A stretch of DNA of 64,000 bases from Alsobacter soli (GCF_003004785.1 NZ_PVZS01000012.1:98859-162858), one strand, 5' to 3'; shown: positions 26,573 to 36,437, counted from the first letter of the stretch. A program made the numbers and translations. The notes: generated by a model from the letters alone, not told the origin.

Positions 26573-28149
26573 TGCTGAACCGTCAGGGTCGCCCCAGCCA
26601 GCCGGGCGAGGCCGCCGTCGCCGCCCATCCCACCTTCACGGGAAACCGCGCCCTCCAGCAGGAAGAGCCGCTGATCTTCGAGATCGGGCGCCCGGAGACC
26701 ACCGGCGTGGACGTCGACGAGCCGGCTCCCTTCGAGCCCCGCCTCGGCGGACTGGAGCGCACGGACGGCGTCGGTCTGCCGGGCCTCTCCGAGCCGGAAG
26801 CCATGCGCCACTATGTGCGGCTGTCCCAGAAGAACTACGGGATCGACACGGGGCTCTTCCCGCTCGGCTCCTGCACGATGAAGCACAACCCGCGCCTCAA
26901 TGAGCGCATGGCGCGCCTGCCGGGCTTCGCCGACGTGCACCCTCTGCAGCCGTTCTCCACGGTGCAGGGGGCCTTCGAGCTCATGGACACGCTGGCCGCC
27001 TGGCTGCTGGAGCTTACCGGCATGCAGGCCGTGGCGATGTCGCCCAAGGCCGGCGCCCATGGCGAGCTCTGCGGCATGATGGCCATCAAGGCCGCAATCG
27101 CCGCGAAGGGCGAAGCCGCCACACGGCGGGTGGTGCTGGTGCCCGACTCGGCCCACGGCACCAACCCGGCCACCGCTGCGCTCATCGGCTTCACCGTGCG
27201 CCCCGTCCCGGCCCGCCCGGACGGTACGGTCGACCCCGCGGCCGTGCAGGCCGCGATCGGCCCGGACGTCGCCGCCATCATGCTGACCAACCCCAACACC
27301 TGCGGGCTTTTCGAGCGAGACGTGGTGGAGATCGCCCGCATTGTCCACGAGGCGGGGGCCTACTTCTACGCCGACGGGGCCAACTTCAACGCCATCGTGG
27401 GCAAGGCGCGGCCGGGGGACCTCGGCGTCGACGCCATGCACATCAACCTGCACAAGACCTTCTCGACGCCCCACGGCGGCGGCGGCCCGGGCTCGGGCCC
27501 GGTGGTGCTCTCCGACAGGCTCGCCGCCTTCGCGCCCGTACCCTTCGTGGTGCGCGATGGGGAGCGCTTCCGGCTGGTCGAGGACGAGGCGGATGCGGCG
27601 AGGCAGGGCGCCCGTCCCTTCGGTCGCCTCACGGCCTTTCACGGCCAGATGGGCATGTTCGTGCGCGCGATGGCCTACATGCTCTCGCACGGGGCGGACG
27701 GCATGAAGCAGGCCTCCGAGGACGCGGTGCTCAACGCCAACTACGTCCGCGCCTGCTTGGCCGACCTGATGTCGTTGCCCTTCGGCAATCGTCCCTGCAT
27801 GCACGAGGTGCTGTTCGACGACGCCTGGTTGAAGGATACCGGCGTGACCACGCTCGACTTCGCCAAGGCGATGATCGACGAGGGTTATCACCCGATGACG
27901 GTGTACTTCCCGCTGGTCGTCCACGGCGCGATGCTGGTCGAGCCGACCGAGTCCGAGTCCAAGGCCTCGCTCGACCTCTTCATCGCGACGCTGCGCGACC
28001 TCGCCATGGCCGTCAGACGCGGGGACGTGGAGCGCTTCACGGGCGCGCCCTACCACGCCCCGCGCCGGCGCCTCGATGAAACCCGCGCCGCCCGCCAGCC
28101 GGTGCTGCGCTGGACGCCCCCGGAGCCGATCCGCGAAGCGGCGGAGTAG
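26572..28149 (+). CDS. gcvPB: Glycine dehydrogenase (decarboxylating) subunit 2
   Basis: The PLP-binding subunit of the split P protein. The 525-residue sequence starts [14 protein letters not shown] and shows FPLGSCTMKHNPRLNE, PDSAHGTNPATAA, and the cofactor site INLHKTFSTPHGGGGPG, with the Schiff-base lysine at about residue 295. The ATG (26572) overlaps the TGA of gcvPA; a GTG one codon upstream is also in frame. It ends the operon, and a strong hairpin follows at 28161. Confidence 0.97.
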   Translation: MLNRQGRPSQPGEAAVAAHPTFTGNRALQQEEPLIFEIGRPETTGVDVDEPAPFEPRLGGLERTDGVGLPGLSEPEAMRHYVRLSQKNYGIDTGLFPLGSCTMKHNPRLNERMARLPGFADVHPLQPFSTVQGAFELMDTLAAWLLELTGMQAVAMSPKAGAHGELCGMMAIKAAIAAKGEAATRRVVLVPDSAHGTNPATAALIGFTVRPVPARPDGTVDPAAVQAAIGPDVAAIMLTNPNTCGLFERDVVEIARIVHEAGAYFYADGANFNAIVGKARPGDLGVDAMHINLHKTFSTPHGGGGPGSGPVVLSDRLAAFAPVPFVVRDGERFRLVEDEADAARQGARPFGRLTAFHGQMGMFVRAMAYMLSHGADGMKQASEDAVLNANYVRACLADLMSLPFGNRPCMHEVLFDDAWLKDTGVTTLDFAKAMIDEGYHPMTVYFPLVVHGAMLVEPTESESKASLDLFIATLRDLAMAVRRGDVERFTGAPYHAPRRRLDETRAARQPVLRWTPPEPIREAAE

Positions 28150-28160
28150 GCCGCACGTTT

Positions 28161-28186
28161 CCCTCTCCCACCCCGGTGGGAGAGGG
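28161..28186 (+). terminator. Hairpin after the gcv operon
   Basis: A 12-base inverted repeat (CCCTCTCCCACC / GGTGGGAGAGGG) with almost no loop, 12 bp after the gcvPB stop. No T-tract follows. A second hairpin (GCGCCCTC at 28232-28239 with GAGGGCGC at 28253-28260) lies downstream; the pair resembles a short mobile palindromic unit as much as a terminator. Confidence 0.5.
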
Positions 28187-28370
28187 GCGGCGGTGAGGGC
28201 CGACGCCGCCTCTGAAACGCCTCACAAAATTGCGCCCTCCCGCATGACGCGAGAGGGCGCAGGTCCCCAATCCTTCGTACCCCTTGCAACCAACGCCCTG
28301 CCCTTGCCATTTGTGCCTGGGACTATGCGGCTGCCCTGGGGCGTCGCGATGACGAGGGAATGAGGCCGCC

Positions 28371-29270
28371 ATGCGTTGGGATGATCTGCGCACCTCGGAG
28401 AACATCGAGGACCGCCGTGGCGAAGGCGGAGGCTGGGGCGGAGGCGGCGGCACGGGCATCGGCCTGGGTGGCGGCGGTCTCGGCATCGGCGCGGTGATCG
28501 TGCTCAGCCTGGCTGGCTGGGCGCTCGGCATCGACCCGCGCATCCTGATCGGCGGCGCCGAGATGGTGACCCAGCGCGCCCCGACCCACCAGACCCGCAA
28601 CGGCCCGACCGGAACGCCGAACGACCAGACCGGCCAGTTCGTCTCCCGCATCCTCGGCGAGACGGAGGACGTCTGGTCCGAACTTCTCCCGGCCCAGGCC
28701 AACCGCGACTACACGGCCCCCCGCCTCGTCCTGTTCTCGCGCGCCACCCAGTCCGGCTGCGGCACGGCGCAGTCCGCCATGGGCCCCTTCTATTGCCCGC
28801 TGGACCAGAAGGTGTACCTCGACACCTCCTTCTTCCAGGACATGCAGCGCCGCTTCGGCGGCGGCGGCGACTTCGCCTACGCGTACGTCATCGCCCACGA
28901 GATCGGGCACCACGTCGAGAACCTGATCGGCATTCTGCCCAAGGTGCAGCAGGCCCAGCGCCGCGCCGGCGACAAGGCCGAGGCCAACAGCTTGTCCGTC
29001 CGCGTTGAGCTGATGGCCGACTGCCTCGCCGGCGTCTGGGCCGCCAAGATGAACCAGCGCCACAGCAACATCGACGAGAGTGACGTCCGCAACGCCGTGA
29101 ACGCCGCCTCCGCCATCGGTGACGACCGCCTGCAGAAACAGTCGCAGGGCTACGCCGTCCCGGACAGCTTCACCCACGGCTCGTCGGAACAGCGCGTCCG
29201 CTGGCTTATGACCGGCCTCAAGAGCGGCGACCTGCGCAGCTGCAACACGTTCCAGACGCAGCGGTTGTGA
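28371..29270 (+). CDS. YpfJ-family neutral zinc metallopeptidase
   Basis: A 299-residue membrane-anchored metallopeptidase-like protein of the YpfJ (KPN_02809) family. MRWDDLRTSENIEDRRGEG opens the family, followed by a glycine-rich linker, one membrane helix (about 35-55) and the zinc site AHEIGHHVENL (HExxH at about 176-180) with a downstream VELMADCLAGVWA that supplies the third ligand. Length matches the family (about 280-300). Its substrates are unknown. It stands alone after the gcv operon; no regulator is visible. Confidence 0.92.
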   Translation: MRWDDLRTSENIEDRRGEGGGWGGGGGTGIGLGGGGLGIGAVIVLSLAGWALGIDPRILIGGAEMVTQRAPTHQTRNGPTGTPNDQTGQFVSRILGETEDVWSELLPAQANRDYTAPRLVLFSRATQSGCGTAQSAMGPFYCPLDQKVYLDTSFFQDMQRRFGGGGDFAYAYVIAHEIGHHVENLIGILPKVQQAQRRAGDKAEANSLSVRVELMADCLAGVWAAKMNQRHSNIDESDVRNAVNAASAIGDDRLQKQSQGYAVPDSFTHGSSEQRVRWLMTGLKSGDLRSCNTFQTQRL

Positions 29271-29276
29271 TGGGTC

Positions 29277-29317
29277 GTCATCGCGGGGAGCCCGCAGGGA
29301 GGCGAAGCGATCCAGGC
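29277..29317. repeat. Palindromic repeat, family A, half copy
   Basis: Only the left arm (GTCATCGCGGGGAGCCCGCA...GAAGCGATCCAGG) is present, immediately after the metallopeptidase stop. Confidence 0.6.
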
Positions 29318-29348
29318 CAGCGGCGCAGCCCCGCGCGAGAGGTGAGGG

Positions 29349-29876
29349 TCAAGCCCTCGCCCGCACCCGCCGGTCCACCACCAGGCTCGCCAGCCGCACG
29401 GCCCGTGGCGGCGCCTGCCGCTTGACGAGCCGCGCGGTCGAGACGATCAGCCCCTGCTCGGGCCGACCTCGCCCCAGCAGGCTCGCCTGCCAGTTGGCCA
29501 GTGCGGCGATCAGGCGACTCCGACCTCCACGAGGAGCGAGCGTGAACACGGCCGCCCGGTCGTCCTCGGCGCGGGACACGAACTCCGCAGCCTCGGCCAT
29601 CCAGCCGCCGGTCGGCACAAGGCCAGGCTCCAGCACGAGCGACCACGGCGACCGCGCCTCCCGGGAGGCCCTCGCCAGCATCTCGACCCTGGTCCCGGCG
29701 GCTTCGACCAGCCCGCACCCGGCGGCGTCCGCCACGGTAGCCGCATAGCCATCCGTCAGCGGCGTCGCCAGCCACAGGTCCCGCACGACGCCCTCCGCCA
29801 CGGCCGGCGCGAGCGCCGCGATGGTGTCGAGAAGCGCGGGCTCGTCGTCGAGCAGCGGGATCAGCACGGAAATCAT
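29349..29876 (-). CDS. Short glycosyltransferase family 2-like protein
   Basis: A 175-residue protein whose start (MISVLIPLLDDEPALLDTIAAL) resembles the nucleotide-binding beginning of family 2 glycosyltransferases. A later acidic/aromatic region (SPWSLVLEPGLVPTGGWM) sits where the DXD and acceptor residues would be, but no clear DXD is present, and the protein is only about two thirds of a normal GT-A domain. I cannot assign an activity and it may have diverged to another use. The ATG at 29876 is chosen because it starts exactly at the conserved opening; an upstream in-frame ATG at 29894 also exists. The promoter is shared with a radical SAM gene and two SOS boxes. Confidence 0.6.
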   Translation of the reverse strand: MISVLIPLLDDEPALLDTIAALAPAVAEGVVRDLWLATPLTDGYAATVADAAGCGLVEAAGTRVEMLARASREARSPWSLVLEPGLVPTGGWMAEAAEFVSRAEDDRAAVFTLAPRGGRSRLIAALANWQASLLGRGRPEQGLIVSTARLVKRQAPPRAVRLASLVVDRRVRARA

Positions 29877-29978
29877 GGCTGGAATCCTTAGCACGCATGG
29901 AATTCAGCCTCGACAGGGCCGAGTAGCCCAAGTCGCTCCGGATCGCCCAAATGTGCGGCGCCAAGCCGGGCGCGGGCG

Positions 29979-29993
29979 GAACATTGCGGGAAC
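29979..29993. promoter_or_regulatory. SOS (LexA) box, GAAC-N7-GAAC
   Basis: GAACATTGCGGGAAC is an exact match to the alphaproteobacterial LexA operator GAAC-N7-GAAC. It lies about 100 bp before the glycosyltransferase-like start and 60 bp before the radical SAM start. Confidence 0.65.
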
Positions 29994-30022
29994 ATCTTGC
30001 CAAGTGAGCCGTTCCGGTGTCT

Positions 30023-30037
30023 GTTCTTATTCTGTTC
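30023..30037. promoter_or_regulatory. SOS (LexA) box, GTTC-N7-GTTC
   Basis: GTTCTTATTCTGTTC is the same operator in the opposite orientation, 17 bp upstream of the radical SAM ATG. With a second exact box only 29 bp away, chance is less likely than for a single site. Confidence 0.72.
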
Positions 30038-30054
30038 GCAACCGGAATCGCTCC

Positions 30055-31191
30055 ATGCTGAAGCTCCGTCCCGAGCCCAGGCCCTTGAACTACCAGATCG
30101 GAGATGGCGTCCGCGACGCCGACCCGGTCGACGCCGCGCGCCGGCGCGGCCGCGGCGCCGTGACCAACCGCTCCGGCCGCTTCGAGCCCACCGAGCGCGT
30201 GGTCGAGGACGACGGCTGGGGCTCCAGCGAGGAGCTGCCCGCCTTCAAGACCGAGGTGACCCTCGAGAAGCCGAAGACGGTCATCACGCGCAACGATTCG
30301 CCGGACATCTCTTTCGACCGCTCGATCAACCCCTACCGGGGGTGCGAGCACGGCTGCGTCTACTGCTTCGCGCGCCCGACCCACGCCTATATGGGCCTGT
30401 CGCCCGGCCTCGACTTCGAGACCAAGCTGTTCGTGAAGGAGGGTGTGCCGGAACTGCTGGAGCGGGAGCTTTCTGCGCCCGGCTACGCGCCGCGCACCAT
30501 CGCGATCGGCACCAACACCGACCCGTACCAGCCCATTGAGCGCGAGCGGCGCGTCATGCGTTCGATCCTGGAGGTGCTCGCCCGGGCCAACCACCCGGTA
30601 GGCATTGTGACCAAGTCGGCGCTGGTGACCCGCGACCTCGATATTCTCGGCCCCATGGCCGAGAAGGGCCTCGCCAAGGTGGCCCTTTCGGTGACGACGC
30701 TCGACCCCAAGCTCGCCCGCACCATGGAGCCCCGCGCCTCCACGCCGGCGAAGCGGCTGGACGCCATTCGCCAACTGGCCGAGGCGGGCGTCCCGGCCTC
30801 GGTCATGGTGGCCCCGGTGATCCCGTCCCTGAACGATTCGGAGATCGAGAGCATCCTGGAGGCGGCCCACGCGGCCGGCGCACGCGAAGCCGGCTACGTG
30901 CTGCTGCGCCTCCCGCTGGAGGTGCGCGATCTCTTCCGCGAATGGCTGCTGGAGCATCACCCCGCCAAACTACGCCACGTGTTGTCGCTGATCCGCTCCA
31001 CCCGTGGCGGCAAGGACTACGACGCCAAGTGGGGAGAGCGCATGACCGGCGACGGTCCCTATGCCTGGATGATCGGCCGCCGCTTCGAGATCGCCGCCGA
31101 GCGCTTGGGCTTCAACAAGCGCCGTCTGAAGCTGCGCACGGACCTGTTCAGCCCGCCCAAGCGGGCTGGGGAGCAATTGAGCCTGTTCTGA
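30055..31191 (+). CDS. PA0069-family radical SAM protein (spore photoproduct lyase-like)
   Basis: A 378-residue radical SAM enzyme. The cluster motif is GCEHGCVYCFAR (Cys-x3-Cys-x2-Cys), followed by THAYMGLSPGLDFETK, GTNTDPYQPIE and VMVAPVIPSLND, the features of the PA0069/SplB-like family. SplB relatives repair UV thymine dimers in spores, but this organism does not sporulate, and the family's own reaction is not established; a DNA-repair or nucleotide role is suggested by the SOS boxes in its promoter (inference). ATG 30055 begins MLKLRPEPRPLNYQ, a usual N-terminus. A family A palindrome follows. Confidence 0.92.
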   Translation: MLKLRPEPRPLNYQIGDGVRDADPVDAARRRGRGAVTNRSGRFEPTERVVEDDGWGSSEELPAFKTEVTLEKPKTVITRNDSPDISFDRSINPYRGCEHGCVYCFARPTHAYMGLSPGLDFETKLFVKEGVPELLERELSAPGYAPRTIAIGTNTDPYQPIERERRVMRSILEVLARANHPVGIVTKSALVTRDLDILGPMAEKGLAKVALSVTTLDPKLARTMEPRASTPAKRLDAIRQLAEAGVPASVMVAPVIPSLNDSEIESILEAAHAAGAREAGYVLLRLPLEVRDLFREWLLEHHPAKLRHVLSLIRSTRGGKDYDAKWGERMTGDGPYAWMIGRRFEIAAERLGFNKRRLKLRTDLFSPPKRAGEQLSLF

Positions 31192-31194
31192 GTT

Positions 31195-31279
31195 GCCGCA
31201 CTGCGAGGGGCGCAGCGACAAAGCAGCCCAGAAGGGGCCACGGGCCAATCGTCACCGGCTTGGCTTCGCTCGCAAAGAC
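31195..31279. repeat. Palindromic repeat, family A, diverged full copy
   Basis: The arms are recognisable (CTGCGAGGGGCGCAGCGAC ... GCTTCGCTCGCAAAGAC) but have several mismatches. It lies right after the radical SAM stop. Confidence 0.65.
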
Positions 31280-31332
31280 GGCGAAGCACATCCGGTAGGC
31301 GAACCACGTCCCGGGAAAGGAAGGACTTCCCC

Positions 31333-31785
31333 ATGCCCGTTCCGCCGCGCGTGAGCCTGATCACCCTGGCGGTGGCCGATGTCGCCCGGTCCACGGTCTT
31401 CTACAAGGCGCTGGGCTGGCCGCTCTCATCGGCCAGCCAGCCGGAGGTCTCCTTTTTCGACCTCAACGGCCTGGTTCTGTCCCTCTACGGCCGCGAAGCG
31501 CTTGCGTCCGACCTGGGCCGGGCGGCGAACCCGGCTGCGGGACCGGAAGCCGCGCCCGCCTTCACGCTGGCGCAGAACCAGCGCAGCCGCGAGGCGGTGG
31601 ACCGTGTGCTCGCCTGCGCGGTTGCGGCCGGCGGTTTGATCGTGAAGAGCGGGCACGAGACCCACTGGGGCGGCTATGTCGGCTATGTCGCCGACCCGGA
31701 CGGGCATGTCTGGGAGATCGCCCACAACCCGCAATGGCCCCTGGACGCCGCGGGTCGCATCGTCCTGCCAGGGCCGCAGGACTAG
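31333..31785 (+). CDS. VOC (glyoxalase/bleomycin-resistance fold) protein
   Basis: A 150-residue single-domain VOC protein built from two beta-alpha-beta-beta-beta modules. LITLAVADVARSTVFYKALGW opens the fold, and YVGYVADPDGHVWEIAHNP is the conserved second module with the metal-ligand glutamate (WEI). The first-module metal ligand is not clear, so catalysis is unproven. The family includes glyoxalases, dioxygenases and drug-binding proteins; the role here is unknown. ATG 31333 is preceded by AAAGGAAGG. Confidence 0.9.
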   Translation: MPVPPRVSLITLAVADVARSTVFYKALGWPLSSASQPEVSFFDLNGLVLSLYGREALASDLGRAANPAAGPEAAPAFTLAQNQRSREAVDRVLACAVAAGGLIVKSGHETHWGGYVGYVADPDGHVWEIAHNPQWPLDAAGRIVLPGPQD

Positions 31786-31878
31786 ATCCGCTCAGCGTCG
31801 TGACGGGAGAGAGGGGGATAGCGGGGACTGCGGCTCCGAGGCGCTTGCCCGGCGGCGCGATCCGGGGAGGATGGCGGC

Positions 31879-32529
31879 ATGCCGCGAATCGCCGCCGCTC
31901 CCGAGCCGCTGCCCGCCGCGCCCGATTTCCGGCGCGAACGAGCCCTCATGCGCAAGGGCTTCGGCTTGGTCGCTGGAGTGGACGAAGCGGGCAGGGGGCC
32001 GCTGGCCGGCCCCGTTGTCGCCTCAGCGGTGGTGCTCAACCCGAAGCGCGTGCCGAAGGGCCTCGCCGATTCGAAGCTGCTGACTCCGGCGCGACGCGAC
32101 GAACTGTTCGAGGAAATCCTGGCCACGGCCGACGTTGCCGTGTGCTCCATGTCGGCGGCCACCATCGACGCGACCGACATCCGGAAGGCGACCCTGGAGG
32201 CCATGCGCCGCGCGCTCTCGGGCCTCGCCGGGCGGCCGGCCTACATCCTGGTCGATGGCCGCGACCTGCCGACCTGGGATGGACCCGGCGAGGCCGTCGT
32301 CAAGGGCGACAGGCTGGTCTGCTCCATCGCGGCCGCCTCCATTGTCGCGAAGGTCACCCGCGACCGGCTCATGAGCCGGCTCGGCGCAACCTATCCGGAA
32401 TACGGCTTCGAAAGGCATGCTGGCTACGCGACCGCGGCGCACAGGGCGGCCCTTGCCGACAAGGGCCCATGCCCGTTTCATCGCTTTACGTTCTCGCCGC
32501 TCGGCGGCGCCATGGTTAATGAAGACTGA
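31879..32529 (+). CDS. rnhB: Ribonuclease HII
   Basis: RnhB removes RNA primers and single misincorporated ribonucleotides from DNA. The 216-residue protein has [20 protein letters not shown] (with the catalytic Asp-Glu pair), [12 protein letters not shown] (third acid), [17 protein letters not shown] and [17 protein letters not shown] near the end. ATG 31879 gives a short Ala/Pro-rich leader; residues up to about 30 are not conserved, so a later start is conceivable. It precedes ccrM by 130 bp. Confidence 0.97.
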   Translation: MPRIAAAPEPLPAAPDFRRERALMRKGFGLVAGVDEAGRGPLAGPVVASAVVLNPKRVPKGLADSKLLTPARRDELFEEILATADVAVCSMSAATIDATDIRKATLEAMRRALSGLAGRPAYILVDGRDLPTWDGPGEAVVKGDRLVCSIAAASIVAKVTRDRLMSRLGATYPEYGFERHAGYATAAHRAALADKGPCPFHRFTFSPLGGAMVNED

Positions 32530-32531
32530 AC
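32516..32531. promoter_or_regulatory. Possible CtrA-binding site upstream of ccrM
   Basis: TTAATGAAGACTGAAC fits TTAA-N7-TTAAC with one mismatch. CtrA activates ccrM in Caulobacter and several rhizobia. It overlaps the end of rnhB, about 130 bp before the ccrM start. Weak by itself; position and gene make it worth noting. Confidence 0.35.
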
Positions 32532-32572
32532 TATAGAATAGGCAGAATTTGCCTAGCATCGTTCTCAATTGA

Positions 32573-33835
<1,263 letters not shown>

Positions 33836-33845
33836 GTTCCTGGCC

Positions 33846-33926
33846 GTCATCGCGAGGAGCGCAGCGACGACGCGATCCAGCAAAGGCTTGCCTCCCTGGA
33901 CCGCCGCTGTGTTCGCTCGGGGATAA
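33846..33926. repeat. Palindromic repeat, family A, diverged copy
   Basis: The left arm (GTCATCGCGAGGAGCGCAGC) is intact; the right arm is degraded (TGTTCGCTCGGGGATAA). It lies between the convergent ccrM and mutY genes. Confidence 0.65.
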
Positions 33927-33934
33927 GCGTCGCC

Positions 33935-35023
33935 TCAGCCCTCCAGCCCCACCATCATCGCCTTGCGCATCACGGTCGGCAGCGCCTCGCCGTCCAGGGT
34001 GGCGACTGGCGCCCACCAGCAGCCCTCCGGGGGCGGGGCGCTGGCCGGCACGGTGGCGCGGTACACGGTCAGCCGCAGCGGGAAATGCGTGAAGGTGTGC
34101 TCGACGACGCGCGTGAGCCGTCTCCACTCCGCTGCGAACGGGGCCAAGGGAAGCGCGGCGGCAGGATCGAACCCGGCGCTCCACTCCGTGCCAGGCGGCT
34201 CCGCCATCCCGCCGAGCAGGCCCTTGGCAGGCCGGGTGCGCAGCAGCACCATGCCGTCCTCGCGCACCGCCACAAATGCCGCCCCGAAGCGCAGGGCGCC
34301 CGAGGATTTCTTCTCTTTCCGCGGGTAGGTCTCCTGGGTCCCTTCGGTTCGCGCGGCGCAAGGCTCACGGAAGGGGCAGAGGCCGCAGGCCGGGCTCTTG
34401 GGCGTGCAGATGGTGGCGCCGAGGTCCATCATCGCCTGCGCGAAATCGCCGGGCCGCTGCTCCGGCGTAAGTCCGTCCGCCAGGTCGCGGATGAGCGGTT
34501 TCGCCTTCGGGAGCGGTTGTTCCACAGTGTAGAGCCGCGCCACCACGCGCTCGACATTGCCGTCCACCACCACGGCCCGGCGGTCGAAGGCGATGGCGGC
34601 GATGGCCGCGGCCGTGTAGGCGCCGACCCCTGGCAGGCTGCGCAACTCCTCTTCGGAGTCTGGAAAACGCCCGCCGAAGCGCTCGACCACTGCCTGCGCG
34701 CAGGCGTGCAGGTTGCGCGCCCGCGAATAATATCCAAGCCCCGCCCAGGCCTTCATGACGTCCTCGGCGGGAGCGGCCGCGAGGTCGGCCACCGTCGGAA
34801 ACAGCGTCAGGAACCGCTCGAAATAGGGCTTCACCGCCCGAACCGTGGTCTGCTGCAGCATGATCTCGGAGAGCCAGACCCGGTACGGGTCGGGCGTTTC
34901 GCCCGGCAAGGCGCGCCAGGGCAGCGCGCGCCGGTGCCGGTCGTACCAGATGAGCAGCGCGGCTGGGTCCGGGCGGGAGCCTGTGGCGGCCGGCTTTGCG
35001 GGGGAGGGCGGAGCGGCTAACAT
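33935..35023 (-). CDS. mutY: A/G-specific adenine DNA glycosylase
   Basis: MutY removes adenine mispaired with 8-oxoguanine. The 362-residue protein has the HhH-GPD domain with catalytic Glu53 (SEIMLQQTTV) and Asp154 (VVVDGNVERVV), the LPGVGAYTAAAIA hairpin, and four [4Fe-4S] cysteines at 206, 213, 216 and 222 (Cys-x6-Cys-x2-Cys-x5-Cys). A C-terminal NUDIX-like domain (about 240-355) reads 8-oxoG. ATG 35023 (MLAAPPSPAK...) is preferred; longer frames reach 35095 but would overlap the likely promoter of the divergent DciA-like gene, 77 bp away. Confidence 0.96.
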   Translation of the reverse strand: MLAAPPSPAKPAATGSRPDPAALLIWYDRHRRALPWRALPGETPDPYRVWLSEIMLQQTTVRAVKPYFERFLTLFPTVADLAAAPAEDVMKAWAGLGYYSRARNLHACAQAVVERFGGRFPDSEEELRSLPGVGAYTAAAIAAIAFDRRAVVVDGNVERVVARLYTVEQPLPKAKPLIRDLADGLTPEQRPGDFAQAMMDLGATICTPKSPACGLCPFREPCAARTEGTQETYPRKEKKSSGALRFGAAFVAVREDGMVLLRTRPAKGLLGGMAEPPGTEWSAGFDPAAALPLAPFAAEWRRLTRVVEHTFTHFPLRLTVYRATVPASAPPPEGCWWAPVATLDGEALPTVMRKAMMVGLEG

Positions 35024-35100
35024 CAGCGCATGTGTAGCCGCCCCCAGGACGGCGGTGAAGCGAACGCGTCGTCGCGTTTGGGAAAGCCCGGACAAAGCCT

Positions 35101-35595
35101 GTGAAGAAGACCCGCCTGCGGCCCCTGGCCGAGCTCGTCGAGGATTGCATCGCGCCCGCGCTGGCGGCGCAGGGCTTCGCCGCCTCCGACGTAGTGGTGG
35201 CCTGGCCCGAGATCGTCGGCGACCGCCTGGCTCCTTACTGCGAGCCGGTCAAGATCCAGTGGCCAAAGCGGCCCAAGGGCATGGCCCCGGACGAGCCGTC
35301 CGAGCCCGCAGTGCTCATCGTGCGCGTCGAGAGCGCCTTTGCGCTGGAGCTCCAGCACCTGGCGCCACTGATCGTGGAGCGCGTCAACACCCGCTATGGC
35401 TGGCGCTGCATCGGCCGCCTCACGTTTCGCCAGGGCCCTGTCGGCCGCGACCGCGCGCCGAAGAAGGCCGTGCCGCTGCCGGATCTGCGCCAGGTGGAGG
35501 AGGCGCGCCGCCGCGTTGGCGAGGTCGAGGACGAAGGGCTCCGGGACGCCCTGGTGCGCCTCGGCGCCGGCATCATGGCCCGGAAGGACGGTTAA
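35101..35595 (+). CDS. DUF721 (DciA-like) protein
   Basis: A 164-residue protein of the DUF721 family, which includes DciA, the ancestral loader of the DnaB helicase in bacteria without DnaC. It starts at GTG 35101 (VKKTRLRPLAELVEDCIAPAL) and contains WPEIVGDRLAPYCEPVKI and VRVESAFALELQHLAPLIVERVN, the KH-like core. The C-terminal third is charged and presumably helical. The helicase-loading role is known for related proteins and is inferred here. It is divergent from mutY and 197 bp before the DsbA-like gene. Confidence 0.9.
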   Translation: MKKTRLRPLAELVEDCIAPALAAQGFAASDVVVAWPEIVGDRLAPYCEPVKIQWPKRPKGMAPDEPSEPAVLIVRVESAFALELQHLAPLIVERVNTRYGWRCIGRLTFRQGPVGRDRAPKKAVPLPDLRQVEEARRRVGEVEDEGLRDALVRLGAGIMARKDG

Positions 35596-35606
35596 GTCCG
35601 CTCGGC

Positions 35607-35650
35607 GTCATCCCCGGCCGGAGCCGTGCAGCGGAGGGGGAAGGCACGGC
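35607..35650. repeat. Palindromic repeat, family B, half copy
   Basis: GTCATCCCCGGCCGGAGCCG matches the right arm of the 23095 copy in reverse orientation; the partner arm is absent. The rest of the gap to 35792 shows no gene. Confidence 0.6.
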
Positions 35651-35792
35651 GCGCAGAGCCCAGCCTGAACGCAATCTCGTGAACCGCTTGCGCCGTCGCG
35701 CGTCTTGCCTCATTCACGCCCTCGTTTCACAGTCCAGCGGAACGAGCGCCGCCGGCGAGCCTGGCGGACCCAAGCTGCCCAAGGAGAAGTTC

Positions 35793-36437
35793 GTGATCAC
35801 GACCCGCCGCACTGTCGTCCAAGGTCTCGCCGTCGCCGGCGTCATGGCCGCCCTGCCGGGCTTCCCGAGCGCCGCCTTCGCGCAATCCACGACGGCCGCC
35901 GACCTCGCGGTGGCGGGCCCGCTCGGCGACGTCTGGATGGGCAAGGAAGACGCCAAGGTCACGATGATCGAGTACGCCTCGATGACGTGCTCGCATTGCG
36001 CCCACTTCCACGAGAAGACCTGGCCGACCCTGAAGTCGAAATACATCGACAGCGGCAAGGTCCGCTTCACGCTGCGCGAGTTCCCGCTGGATCCGCTCGC
36101 CACCGCGGGCTTCATGCTCGCCCGTTGCGACGGGAACGACAAATACTACGCCATCACGGACCTGCTGTTCGACAAGCAGCGCGAATGGGCCTTCACCGAC
36201 AAGCCCGTGGACGCCTTGTCCAAGTTGATGAAGCAGGCCGGTTTCACACAGGAAAAGTTCGAAGCCTGCTTGAAGAACCAGCAGATCTATGACGCCGTGA
36301 ACTGGGTGAAGGACCGCGCGGCCGAGAAGCTGGGCGTGAACTCCACCCCCACCTTCTACATCAACGGGCAGGTGCAGCGCGGGGCGCTTTCGATTGAGGA
36401 ACTGGACAAGATCCTCACCCCTCTCGTCGGGGGCTGA
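35793..36437 (+). CDS. DsbA family periplasmic thioredoxin-fold protein
   Basis: A 214-residue exported protein with a twin-arginine-like start (TTRRTVVQGLAVAG) and a signal ending SAAFAQ near residue 30. The thioredoxin fold has the active site MTCSHCAHFHEKTWP (Cys-x2-Cys) and the cis-Pro segment NSTPTFYINGQVQRG, typical of the DsbA/BdbD group (Thioredoxin_4). It should introduce or isomerise disulfides in the periplasm. GTG 35793 is chosen because AAGGAGAAG lies just upstream and a complete signal peptide follows; the frame is open far upstream without coding signs. smc follows 87 bp later. Two other cysteines are present besides the active-site pair. Confidence 0.93.
   Translation: MITTRRTVVQGLAVAGVMAALPGFPSAAFAQSTTAADLAVAGPLGDVWMGKEDAKVTMIEYASMTCSHCAHFHEKTWPTLKSKYIDSGKVRFTLREFPLDPLATAGFMLARCDGNDKYYAITDLLFDKQREWAFTDKPVDALSKLMKQAGFTQEKFEACLKNQQIYDAVNWVKDRAAEKLGVNSTPTFYINGQVQRGALSIEELDKILTPLVGG

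Noticed and set aside
28161..28260. Possible small RNA gene between gcvPB and the metallopeptidase
   Set aside because: Only two short hairpins without promoter or conserved core; better viewed as terminator or palindromic unit.
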